DNA from: an uncultured Eubacterium sp.
GTDB lineage: Bacteria; Bacillota_A; Clostridia; Lachnospirales; Lachnospiraceae
Length of the DNA stretch: 11,454 nucleotides
Assembly (NCBI GenBank): GCA_910589045.1
Contig: CAJUSH010000063.1
Span: 1 to 11,454, forward strand
Reading direction: 5' to 3'
This document shows, in pieces, positions 1-6,778 of the stretch. The position numbers were made by a program, and so were the translations under genes. The notes under the pieces are model-generated. The model had not been told where the DNA came from. It ran no database searches and saw nothing but the letters and a program-made list of their open reading frames with translations. Position 1 is the stretch's first letter, and each line of letters starts with the position of its first letter.

Positions 1-559
1 TATGACTTGATAATATAACGGTTATCCCTTGCTGTGGAAATGAACGGATTAAGTTCCGCAATTCTCCGATATCAATCGGGTCTAATCCGTTGGTCGGCTC
101 ATCCAGAATTAACAAGGATGGATAATTCAGCAATGCTATTGCAATCCCCAACCGCTGTTTCATTCCCATTGAGAATTGCCCGGCCCTTTTCTTTCCTGTA
201 TCTTGCAAATCTGCGATTTCCAATACATCATTTATTCGCTGATCTGGTAAACCTGACAAAAGAGTCCTTACTTTTAAATTTTCAAATGCCGTCAGATTTT
301 CATATAAAGGGGGACTTTCTATCAAAGCCCCAATATGCTTTAAATCCTGTCTGCTCCATGCATGGTTTGAAAATTCAATCGTGCCGGATGTTGGACGGAG
401 CATACCTGTTATCATCTTTAGGATTGTAGATTTTCCTGCCCCGTTCGGACCTAATAGTCCGTAAACACTTTTTTCCCGTACATGGATTGATACATCCGTT
501 ACAGCAGAACGTTTCCCAAAATTCCTGCTAAGATTTGTTGTTTTCAATATGAAATCCAT
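1..559 (-). CDS. Lantibiotic-protection ABC transporter, ATP-binding subunit (3' end outside window)
   Basis: The reverse strand reads open from an ATG at 559 to the window edge for 186 codons. Visible motifs are Walker A GPNGAGKST (residues 37-45), signature FSMGMKQR (129-136) in place of LSGGQ, Walker B LLILDEP (149-155), D-loop NGLDP (157-161) and the H-loop LSSH (183-186) just at the edge. The Q-loop position carries Glu81 (ALIESPPLY), the E-loop variant known from LanF-type exporters. This combination is typical of the BcrA/SpaF/MutF branch, which exports lantibiotics or bacitracin from the membrane for self-protection. The start at 559 is preferred because AGAAAGGAA lies about 10 nt upstream; an in-frame ATG at 568 is too close to it. 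Permease genes would be expected beyond the left edge. The motifs are seen; the substrate class is inferred from family resemblance. Confidence 0.9.
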   Translation of the reverse strand, partial: MDFILKTTNLSRNFGKRSAVTDVSIHVREKSVYGLLGPNGAGKSTILKMITGMLRPTSGTIEFSNHAWSRQDLKHIGALIESPPLYENLTAFENLKVRTLLSGLPDQRINDVLEIADLQDTGKKRAGQFSMGMKQRLGIAIALLNYPSLLILDEPTNGLDPIDIGELRNLIRSFPQQGITVILSSH

Positions 560-1021
560 AGTGTTCATTTCCTTTCTTGATTTTGATAGGAAAACCATTC
601 TAAGGCATTTTCAGCCTTTAGCGGTTCCTGTTTGCCCTGTTCCTGTTTCATGCATATGCATTTTCCGATACCGTAACGGCCGCAGGTGAGGAGGAACCTA
701 TGTCGGTCATGGATGAGGAGCGTATGTGTGCCCGGAACAAATGGAAGATAGCGGGCGGCCATGAAGGCTCCTGTCCGCAGCCGTGTTGCGCATGTATGCA
801 GCCGGAAGGAATTTCACGAAACAGGAGATCACTATTTATACATCTGTGATGTGGAACAGGCAGATCAGACTGGAAATCAGCAGGGGATTGAGATATAATT
901 CTGATGGCGGGAATGTATGGCAGAGAATCAAAGAAGGCAATGCTTGCATGAATCATTGAAAGTCAAAACAAGGAGTGCCGGCTTTGCTCAGTCAGCGAAA
1001 ACTGGAAAGAGAGTGAAAAGG
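560..1021. other. Decayed intergenic region
   Basis: About 460 bases contain no intact gene that I recognise. They hold a flavin-reductase-like fragment (761-898), a 49-codon ORF with a good ribosome binding site (700-849, plus), and a minus-strand ORF (762 down to 565) whose stop overlaps the ATG at 568 and lies a few bases before the ABC ATPase start. A perfect 12-base palindrome, ATGCATATGCAT, lies at 650-661. The mixture of short pieces in different frames suggests old deletions and frameshifts rather than a dedicated control region, although the promoter of the ABC gene must lie here or further right. Confidence 0.5.
761..898 (+). pseudogene. Flavin-reductase-like gene fragment
   Basis: A 45-codon reading frame encodes MKAP, then RVAHVC, then FHETGDHYLYICDV. 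The arrangement of an (K)AP element, an AH..C segment and GDHxLxIxxV is characteristic of the C-terminal half of flavin reductase-like (flavoredoxin) FMN-binding proteins, which are normally around 160-200 residues. The N-terminal half is absent: an in-frame TAG lies at 749-751. After the conserved strand the sequence stops at 896-898 without the usual C-terminal motif. I read it as a remnant. The match is from memory of the family pattern, so it is moderately sure only. Confidence 0.4.
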
Positions 1022-1861
1022 ATGATGGATCAAATGGCTGGCCCTACCAGCAAAGGAAAAGCAAAAATTATCAGGAGGACTTTTGCATGTCGGAGAAATA
1101 ACCTTACGATCAGGGGAACAGAGTACAGGCAGGAAGGAGGCTGTCGGCCAGCCGCTATTGTAAGTCACGGCTTTATGGCTTTTCAGGATACCGTCCGCCC
1201 GTATGCGAAAGCTATGGCGGAAATGGGATATGTCTCATACTGCTTCGATTTTTGTGGAGGGTGTGTCATAAACGGGAAAAGCGACGGCAGCACAACGGAA
1301 ATGTCCGTTCTGACAGAAGTGCAGGATTTAGAGGCGGTTATTCATTACGTACAAAGCAGGGAATATGTCAATCCGGACGAAATCGTTTTAATGGGGTGCA
1401 GTCAGGGTGGATTTGTATCAGCAATTGCGGCCGCAAGGCTGCATGATCAAATATCGAAATTAGTTTTGTTTTATCCGGCCCTTTGCATTCCTGACGATGC
1501 AAGGGCAGGAAAAATGATGTTCGCAAAATTTGATCCGGACAATATTCCTGACCTGATCCGCTGTGGGCCGATGAAGCTGGGAAAATGTTATGTAAAAGAT
1601 GTGATAGGGCTGGATCCCTATCAGGAAATACAGGATTTTTCAGGGGATGTTTTGATTGTGCATGGTACGAAGGACAGCATTGTGGACATTGAATATTCAA
1701 AACGTGCATATGAACGATATTTAGAGAATAAAGGAAAGAAAGATGAACCGAGGGTTGTATCGTTTTATCCTATAGATGGCGGCGGGCATGGATTTTCAAA
1801 AAGACATGACAGGGCGGCGATAGAGTATCTGAAGCAGTTCCTTACTGCGGGAAGCCTGTAA
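1022..1861 (+). CDS. Alpha/beta hydrolase, cinnamoyl/feruloyl-esterase-like
   Basis: Serine hydrolase of about 279 residues. The oxyanion-hole element SHGF is followed by the nucleophile elbow GCSQGG with Ser127, the acid in HGTKD (Asp218) and the catalytic histidine in GGHGF (His256). Order and spacing (91 residues from Ser to Asp) fit the Est1E/LJ0536 group of cytoplasmic esterases that release hydroxycinnamates from plant-wall esters, but peptidase or lipase activity cannot be excluded. Cys replaces the more usual His before the nucleophile. The reading frame is open back to 917; I chose the tandem ATG at 1022/1025 because family homology (RRTFACRRNNLTIRGTEY) begins shortly after it and GGAAAGAGAG lies about 8 nt upstream. 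A perfect AGGAGG at 1073-1078 points instead to an out-of-frame ATG at 1087 that runs only four codons. No signal peptide is visible. Confidence 0.8.
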   Translation: MMDQMAGPTSKGKAKIIRRTFACRRNNLTIRGTEYRQEGGCRPAAIVSHGFMAFQDTVRPYAKAMAEMGYVSYCFDFCGGCVINGKSDGSTTEMSVLTEVQDLEAVIHYVQSREYVNPDEIVLMGCSQGGFVSAIAAARLHDQISKLVLFYPALCIPDDARAGKMMFAKFDPDNIPDLIRCGPMKLGKCYVKDVIGLDPYQEIQDFSGDVLIVHGTKDSIVDIEYSKRAYERYLENKGKKDEPRVVSFYPIDGGGHGFSKRHDRAAIEYLKQFLTAGSL

Positions 1862-1982
1862 TTTGAGCGGTATTTCCAAGCACTTATGGATTGGGACAGT
1901 AAACCTTCTGGTGCGAATGAGCAGCGCCGGATCTGACCGGAGCATTACTTTCAGAAAAAATACTTTCCGTTACCGACATAAA

Positions 1983-2015
1983 TTGACAGATTGCTTCGAA
2001 GTCACCTCTTATAAT
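1983..2015 (+). promoter_or_regulatory. Possible spo0A promoter
   Basis: TTGACA (1983-1988) and TATAAT (2010-2015) are both perfect sigma-A hexamers, but 21 bases separate them instead of about 17, so the pair would be weak unless an activator helps. The -10 alone is well placed, about 28 bases before the spo0A start. No convincing sigma-H element or Spo0A box was found beside it. Confidence 0.35.
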
Positions 2016-2043
2016 AGCGTTAGTTCGTTAAGGAGGGACAAGA

Positions 2044-2838
2044 ATGGACAAATTCAATGTAGCAATCGCAGACGATAACGAGAAAATGTTGAGATTACTT
2101 GGAGATATAGTGGCGAAGGATGCCGAGTTAGAGGTGGTGGGAACCGCGAAAGATGGCGTAGAGGCATACGAGCTGATCAAAAATAAACAGCCGGATGTGA
2201 TGCTTTTAGACATTGTGATGCCGAAGCTTGACGGATTAAGTGTATTGGAGAAGATGAGCAAGGACCACAGCTTAAAAAAGAAGCCTGCGGTCATTATCAT
2301 CAGTGCGGTGGGGCAGGAGAGCATTACCGAGGACGCTTTTCATAAAGGCGCCGATTATTTTATCATGAAGCCCTTTGAAAACGACGTAGTTATTCGGCAC
2401 ATTAAGCGCCTGAGGGACAACCGGAACCGGCGTATCGGTGAGGTGCGCGCGACCAGTGCATACGAGAAGGTGCCGGATCCGGTTGCACATGATCTGGAGG
2501 CGGACGTGACGGATATTATTCACGAGATTGGTGTTCCGGCACATATTAAAGGATATCAGTATTTGCGCGAGGCCATTATGATGTCAGTGGAGGATATCGA
2601 GATGCTCGGCTCCATCACGAAAATTTTGTATCCGACGATCGCAAAAAAATTTCAGACGACACCGAGCCGTGTGGAACGTGCTATCCGCCATGCCATTGAA
2701 GTTGCATGGAATCGCGGAAAAATGGACACGATCGATGAGCTTTTCGGCTATACGATCAACAATGGAAAGGGAAAGCCTACAAATTCCGAGTTTATTGCAC
2801 TCATTGCAGATAAAATCCGTCTGGAATATAAGCGATGA
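2044..2838 (+). CDS. spo0A: Sporulation master response regulator Spo0A
   Basis: Full-length 264-residue protein (about 267 in Bacillus subtilis). The N-terminal receiver domain (1-125) has the acidic pair Asp10/Asp11, the phosphorylated Asp56 in LLDIVMPKLDG, Ser87 and Lys109 in IMKPF. A short linker leads to the Spo0A-specific effector domain (about 145-264), whose recognition helix region SRVERAIRHAIEVAW (208-222) is nearly invariant in the family. Phosphorylated Spo0A dimerises on 0A boxes and switches cells toward sporulation and stationary-phase programmes; in Clostridia it is usually phosphorylated directly by orphan kinases. AGGAGG stands 7 bases before the ATG. The usual upstream neighbour spoIVB is not present; the preceding gene is an esterase. 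glgA follows after 52 bases in the same direction. Confidence 0.97.
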   Translation: MDKFNVAIADDNEKMLRLLGDIVAKDAELEVVGTAKDGVEAYELIKNKQPDVMLLDIVMPKLDGLSVLEKMSKDHSLKKKPAVIIISAVGQESITEDAFHKGADYFIMKPFENDVVIRHIKRLRDNRNRRIGEVRATSAYEKVPDPVAHDLEADVTDIIHEIGVPAHIKGYQYLREAIMMSVEDIEMLGSITKILYPTIAKKFQTTPSRVERAIRHAIEVAWNRGKMDTIDELFGYTINNGKGKPTNSEFIALIADKIRLEYKR

Positions 2839-2841
2839 ATG

Positions 2842-2879
2842 GTGTATACTGTTATTATAGTTATGGAAATACAGTACAC
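2842..2879 (+). promoter_or_regulatory. Imperfect inverted repeat in the spo0A-glgA gap
   Basis: GTGTATACTGT (2842-2852) is mirrored by ACAGTACAC (2871-2879), differing by a two-base insertion and enclosing an AT-rich stretch with TATTATAG. It could fold in the mRNA, serve as an operator, or contain a weak internal promoter for glgA. There is no following T run, so it is not a terminator. Purely a sequence observation. Confidence 0.25.
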
Positions 2880-2890
2880 AGGAGAAAAGC

Positions 2891-4333
2891 ATGAAAAAGA
2901 TTTTATTTGTGGCTTCAGAGGCAATCCCATTTATCAAGACCGGAGGGCTTGCGGATGTGACCGGTTCCCTGGTGCGCTATATTGACCGGCAGGAATACGA
3001 CGTGCGCATCATTCTTCCAAAATATGCCTGCATGGACGAGAACTGGAAGCGTAAGCTTCGGTTCCACTCGCATTTTTATGTGTCCCTTGGATGGAGAAAC
3101 CAGTATGTTGGCATTTTAGAGACGGTTGAAGGGGGAATTCATTACTATTTTGTGGACAACGAATACTATTTTGCCGGTCCCCAGCCCTATAACCAGCTCC
3201 ATGAAGACATTGAAAAATTTGCCTATTTTTCCAAGGCGGCGCTGGCAGCGGTGGACATGATTGACTTTGTGCCGGACGTGATTCACTGTCATGACTGGCA
3301 GACTGCGATGGTTCCGGTATTTTTGAAGGCGTTTGCGCAGGACTATCCCCTGCTGCGCCGGACAAAAACCGTCCTGACGATTCACAATTTGCGTTTTCAG
3401 GGCCGTTGGCTGATGGATGCGATCAAAAATCTCACCGGACTGCCGGATTCCTATTTTACGCCGGATAAGCTGGAATCCTATGGGGAAGCGAATTTCTTAA
3501 AGGGCGGTATCGTCTATGCGGATGCGCTGACGACCGTCAGTCCTACCTATGCGTTGGAGATCATGACGCAGGAGGGCGGCGAGAGCCTGGACGGCCTGCT
3601 TTATGCGCGAAAGAACAGTCTCTACGGCATTATCAATGGCGTGGACAGCGCAGACTACGACCCGAATCATGATATGTATCTCGTGCATAATTTCGGTATT
3701 GCCGATATGGAGGAGGGAAAGGCGGCCAACAAGACCGCATTGCAGCGTGAGCTGAACCTTACCGAGGACGCGGATACGATCCTGATCGGAATGGTTACGC
3801 GCATTACGGATCAGAAGGGCTTTGATCTGATCGCCTGCGTGCTGGATGAGCTGCTGGCAAATGCGCGGGTGCAGCTGGTGGTGCTTGGCACCGGGGAGGA
3901 GCGCTATGTCAATATGCTCCGCGGCTTTGCGGAAAAGTATCCGGAAAAGCTGTCGGCAAATATTTATTATTCGGAGCAGATGGCGCATCGGATCTATGCG
4001 TCGTCCGACGCGTTTCTCATGCCCTCGCTCTTTGAGCCATGTGGGCTGAGTCAGCTTATGAGCTTTTGTTACGGTACGCTGCCGATCGTTCGTGAGACGG
4101 GAGGGCTGAAGGATACCGTTTTGCCTTACAATGAATATGATCACACGGGAACCGGATTTTCCTTCGCAAACTTTCATGCGCAGGAAATGCTCAGGACGAT
4201 CTACTACGCGATGCATATTTATTACGATGACAGAGCGTCATGGAACGAGATGGCCAGACGGGATATGCGTCTTGATTTCTCGTGGAAAAAGTCAGCGAGA
4301 GAGTATGAAAAGGTCTATGAACGCCTGTTATAA
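2891..4333 (+). CDS. glgA: Glycogen synthase GlgA (ADP-glucose type, GT5)
   Basis: 480 residues, the normal length for bacterial glycogen synthase, a cytoplasmic GT-B enzyme that adds glucose from ADP-glucose to alpha-1,4-glucan ends. The N-terminal KTGGL (16-20) ADP-glucose-binding motif, HCHDWQ (132-137), the DQKG segment equivalent to the family's QKG motif, and the C-terminal LFEPCGLSQL with catalytic-region Glu382 followed by RETGGLKDTV are all intact. The start at 2891 is fixed by AGGAGA six bases upstream. No other glycogen genes (glgB, glgC, glgD, glgP) are visible. The short gap after spo0A, without a terminator, suggests at least partial co-transcription. Its stop codon TAA (4331-4333) directly abuts the opposed stop of the convergent gene. 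Confidence 0.96.
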   Translation: MKKILFVASEAIPFIKTGGLADVTGSLVRYIDRQEYDVRIILPKYACMDENWKRKLRFHSHFYVSLGWRNQYVGILETVEGGIHYYFVDNEYYFAGPQPYNQLHEDIEKFAYFSKAALAAVDMIDFVPDVIHCHDWQTAMVPVFLKAFAQDYPLLRRTKTVLTIHNLRFQGRWLMDAIKNLTGLPDSYFTPDKLESYGEANFLKGGIVYADALTTVSPTYALEIMTQEGGESLDGLLYARKNSLYGIINGVDSADYDPNHDMYLVHNFGIADMEEGKAANKTALQRELNLTEDADTILIGMVTRITDQKGFDLIACVLDELLANARVQLVVLGTGEERYVNMLRGFAEKYPEKLSANIYYSEQMAHRIYASSDAFLMPSLFEPCGLSQLMSFCYGTLPIVRETGGLKDTVLPYNEYDHTGTGFSFANFHAQEMLRTIYYAMHIYYDDRASWNEMARRDMRLDFSWKKSAREYEKVYERLL

Positions 4334-5233
4334 AAGGAGCGCGGCCTTTTCCCGTGAATAAAAATATATGGAGTCGGAGAGCAGCTGGGACGGTGGAAGC
4401 TGTTCATGGTTGACAGCATGCACGAGGGCAGAGAGGCGTTCGTCGGAATCGCGTTCTTTTGTGGGGAGAAGCAAAACCTCATGAATGCTGCTGGGCAGGA
4501 CGTAGAGATCCGCGCCGAGTCTCTCTGAAAACTCCTGTAAAAGCGACGGATAGAGCATGCAGGCTGCGCCGCAGACCTGCGTCTCATTCGTCAGTACATA
4601 TAAGGAGGAGGACATCTGCCCGAAGGAATCGGGGAGCAGCCGGTTGAGCGAGGGATTTAGTGCCACAAGGTCGTGAATTGCATCGGCAACGGGCTGAATG
4701 TATGCGGGCAGCAGGCGCGGCGTATTGTCGAAGGCCTGTTTTTTTACGGTCTCAAAGGTGGCGTCCCAGAGCCTTAAATGCTCCCAGTGGATAAGGGCGG
4801 TGGAATCTCTGCCGTTTTCCATGGGAATGAGGCAGCAGAAGATGACGGCGAGATCCAGAAAGCGGATATGGGGAATGTCCGCCAGGAGCTGCGTATTTTT
4901 GTCATAGTTGACGATCTGAAAGATGAGCCGTTTTTTTGCCTTCTCAAAATCCGTGAAGCGGCTGGCATCGACCGGATGGTTGAGCCGCGCTTCCATAAAT
5001 ACATCATAGACAATGCAGCAGATTTCATCGATGGACATACCGTCGGCACAAAGCCCGTAATAATCCTCCGGGTAAATAATGGGGGAAAGATTTGTGTACG
5101 GCTCACGGATGATAAGCGCTTCCTTTGCAATGCCGTTATTTTTCGGGACAGTCTGTATGGAGATGCGGGTGCCTTCCGGAAAAAGGGGGAGAAGCTGTGC
5201 CTGCAGTGTCTGTGAAAATTCGTTGTAGTTCAT
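4328..5233 (-). CDS. DUF5688-like protein of unknown function
   Basis: 301-residue soluble protein without signal peptide or membrane segments. Recognisable elements are the N-terminal NLSPIIYPEDYY segment (48-59), the helical region that follows, and the C-terminal block LYVLTN (211-216), GAACMLYP (222-229) and LYVLPSSIHEVLLLP (243-257). This resembles the DUF5688 family, found mainly in Lachnospiraceae and often in several copies per genome. Its biochemical role is unknown to me; the VLPSSIHEV motif is the most distinctive feature. AAGGAGG sits about nine bases before the ATG. The stop (4328-4330) forms the palindrome TTATAA with the glgA stop. A terminator of the next minus-strand gene lies just upstream, so this gene should have its own promoter in 5234-5320, where I see no clear hexamers. 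Confidence 0.8.
   Translation of the reverse strand: MNYNEFSQTLQAQLLPLFPEGTRISIQTVPKNNGIAKEALIIREPYTNLSPIIYPEDYYGLCADGMSIDEICCIVYDVFMEARLNHPVDASRFTDFEKAKKRLIFQIVNYDKNTQLLADIPHIRFLDLAVIFCCLIPMENGRDSTALIHWEHLRLWDATFETVKKQAFDNTPRLLPAYIQPVADAIHDLVALNPSLNRLLPDSFGQMSSSLYVLTNETQVCGAACMLYPSLLQEFSERLGADLYVLPSSIHEVLLLPTKERDSDERLSALVHAVNHEQLPPSQLLSDSIYFYSREKAALLL
4332..4350. terminator. Weak hairpin at the glgA/DUF5688 convergence
   Basis: AAAAGG (4332-4337) pairs with CCTTTT (4345-4350) around a seven-base loop, right after the glgA stop and inside the last codons of the opposed gene. The T run is part of the stem and short, so termination may be inefficient. The position between convergent genes is the main support. 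Confidence 0.3.
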
Positions 5234-5320
5234 GAAATACCTCCTTGGCAGTTACCGGTCAGAGGGGGCGGGAACGCTGTCTATGTGAAGCAGGTAAGTG
5301 AAACAGATAACTGTGTTATG

Positions 5321-5361
5321 AAAAGAAAAATCCACACAAACCGAAAATATGTTTGTGTGGA
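5321..5361 (-). terminator. Rho-independent terminator for the 147-aa gene
   Basis: On the minus strand TCCACACAAAC (complement of 5351-5361) pairs perfectly over 11 bp with GTTTGTGTGGA (complement of 5331-5341) across a nine-base loop, followed by TTTTTCTTTT. It lies downstream of the 5483-5926 gene and separates it from the DUF5688-like gene. The 121 bases between the hairpin and that gene hold no other recognisable feature. Confidence 0.85.
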
Positions 5362-5482
5362 TTAACTGTAGCATAAAATATATAGCATTACAATTGGCAA
5401 ATGTGTCGAATTTTGTTATACCGAAATCGGCAATAGTACTAAAAATCAGAGCAGATGTTTGGATAGATTGACGAATCCGGCA

Positions 5483-5926
5483 CTAATTATTCAGCGGATC
5501 AATGACAGTGAGCTGGCAGCGGGCGGGATTGGTCCGGTAAAGCTCCATGAGCATTTCCCAGAGCATATGTACCTTGCTGCTCACATAAGCGTCCGCTTCC
5601 ACCGCATAGGGTGCAAGCTCTGCCACATCAAAGTAGCGCATCCCCAGCGGGGGCAGAAAGATGAGACAGGTCATGCGGGTCTGCTCCCCAAGGGAGAGCA
5701 CATGCTCATAGGAGATCATGCAGAAGTCTTTTCCGCGCCAGGTGCAGTTATACTCCACAAAGCACTCGTCAACGATCCATTCGGCGCCGTCCTTTTCAAA
5801 TTTTTCTTTCAGGTCGTCGTCGAGGTCATCGGTCGTCTCGATCTGCATTTTCCAATTCAGGCTGCCGCGTTTTGTGTCCTTCATCATATCGTCCAGCATA
5901 GTTGCAAGCTGTTTTGCGCTCATCAT
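5483..5926 (-). CDS. Conserved-looking hypothetical protein, 147 aa
   Basis: I do not recognise the family. The product is a small soluble acidic protein with an N-terminal helix rich in Met and Asp (AKQLATMLDDMMKD), an acidic stretch TTDDLDDDLKEKFEKD (31-46), then a likely beta-rich middle (WIVDECFVEYNCTWRGKDF) and LIFLPPLGMRYFD (88-100). The C-terminus is helical (WEMLMELY). There is no signal peptide, membrane segment or metal motif. GGGAGAAG ends seven bases before the first of two tandem ATGs (5926, 5923). It is flanked by two strong minus-strand terminators, so it behaves as a single-gene unit, unless fed by read-through from the tRNA gene, because I see no clear promoter in 5927-5992. 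Confidence 0.65.
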   Translation of the reverse strand: MMSAKQLATMLDDMMKDTKRGSLNWKMQIETTDDLDDDLKEKFEKDGAEWIVDECFVEYNCTWRGKDFCMISYEHVLSLGEQTRMTCLIFLPPLGMRYFDVAELAPYAVEADAYVSSKVHMLWEMLMELYRTNPARCQLTVIDPLNN

Positions 5927-5992
5927 AGTGAATCTTCTCCCTTCGTAAAGAGCTTATTTCCCTTTAGCCGCTGTACGCTTCTTGTTTTTATC

Positions 5993-6043
5993 AAAAAAAA
6001 TAACCGTTCAGCCCGCACATTCACACGCGATGGCTGAACTGTT
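5993..6043 (-). terminator. Rho-independent terminator of tRNA-Thr
   Basis: Minus-strand GTTCAGCC pairs with GGCTGAAC (8 bp), extended by AAC/GTT after one mismatch; the arms are 6002-6013 and 6032-6043. The hairpin is followed by A and eight T (complement of 5993-6001). It begins 12 bases after the tRNA 3' end. Confidence 0.88.
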
Positions 6044-6055
6044 ACTAAATTAAAA

Positions 6056-6128
<73 letters not shown>

Positions 6129-6161
6129 TTATGTGATGCGGTTTCGCATCTCACTTTTAGT

Positions 6162-6190
6162 ATTATAACGGTTCTTTTGAAATATTGCAA
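6162..6190 (-). promoter_or_regulatory. Promoter of tRNA-Thr
   Basis: On the minus strand TTGCAA (6185-6190), 17 bases, then perfect TATAAT (6162-6167). Transcription should start near 6155, about 27 bases before the tRNA. That short leader contains a small hairpin, GATGCG/CGCATC (6135-6150). Confidence 0.85.
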
Positions 6191-6208
6191 CAGATTTTTA
6201 CGAAAATA

Positions 6209-6237
6209 TTGTATTTCATTAAAAAAATTGTTATAAT
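6209..6237 (+). promoter_or_regulatory. Promoter of the membrane protein-BMC operon
   Basis: TTGTAT (6209-6214), exactly 17 bases, then perfect TATAAT (6232-6237), 34 bases before the ATG of the first gene. It is back to back with the tRNA-Thr promoter; the two -35 boxes are only 18 bases apart. The good match to sigma-A consensus suggests expression without a dedicated activator. Confidence 0.8.
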
Positions 6238-6270
6238 CAATCAGAAAAGGAAGGAAAGGACTCGATTATT

Positions 6271-6753
6271 ATGGGCGCGAACAATCATCAGAAGGATATA
6301 AAGCAACAGGAAGCGAAGACAAAGCAGAAGTCTGCCGAGCCTGAGATTCAGGAGATTCATGAGTTTGTCGTTTCCTCCGAGCAGGCCCGCAGCGAGCGGA
6401 AAAAGGCCGAGCAGGCGAGCATCAATGCGTTTGCGGGGTTAAGCAGGACGCAGAAGCAGGCAGTGGCGGTCGTTTTGTTTGCGGCGGCAGCGGTCTCTTT
6501 TCTTATGGTTGGAATCAATGTGTGCGGGATTGATGTGAAGATTGTCTGCGAGATACTGGTGATTCAGGTGGTGATCAGTGTACTGCTGGATCACAGTCCG
6601 GTCTGGCTGCATATTTGTGTGGCGGCGGCGGATCTGATCGTTGGATTTTGCCTGAATCAGGTGATGCTTATGGCTGTCTCGATGGTCGTCTATGTGGTGT
6701 CGATTGCGTCTCTGGAGATTTTGCAGCGGGCAGGAGCACACAAGAAGGTATAG
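6271..6753 (+). CDS. Four-helix membrane protein, first gene of the BMC operon
   Basis: 160 residues, no family recognised. Residues 1-60 are hydrophilic and rich in Lys, Glu and Gln (KQQEAKTKQK; SERKKAEQAS), probably helical and cytoplasmic. Four hydrophobic segments follow at about 64-84, 88-106, 111-128 and 131-150, separated by very short loops, ending in the basic tail AHKKV. There is no cleavable signal peptide and no transporter or enzyme motif. GGAAAGGA ends ten bases before the ATG. The gene is the first in a unit with two BMC shell-protein genes: the next start is only 25 bases after its stop and no terminator intervenes. From position one may infer that it anchors or recruits the shell proteins at the membrane through its charged tail, but nothing in the sequence proves this. 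Confidence 0.75.
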   Translation: MGANNHQKDIKQQEAKTKQKSAEPEIQEIHEFVVSSEQARSERKKAEQASINAFAGLSRTQKQAVAVVLFAAAAVSFLMVGINVCGIDVKIVCEILVIQVVISVLLDHSPVWLHICVAAADLIVGFCLNQVMLMAVSMVVYVVSIASLEILQRAGAHKKV

Positions 6754-6778
6754 GGAAGGGTTATGTTAGGAGGAAATG

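Noticed and set aside
34..429. Plus-strand open frame of 131 codons
   Set aside because: It is the complement of the lantibiotic ABC ATPase, whose motifs are all on the minus strand.
1910..1975. Possible sigma-H promoter for spo0A (GGAGCAT with downstream GAAAAAAT)
   Set aside because: Neither element matches the sigma-H consensus well enough, and it lies far from the start.
3497..4216. Long minus-strand open frame of 239 codons inside glgA
   Set aside because: The plus strand encodes conserved glycogen synthase throughout; the antisense product resembles nothing and is rich in His and Arg, as expected of a shadow frame.
5404..5410. TGTCGAA, a match to the core Spo0A box, near the 3' end of the 147-aa gene
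   Set aside because: A 7-base match is expected about once by chance in a window of this size, it is isolated, and it lies in a 3' region rather than near a start.
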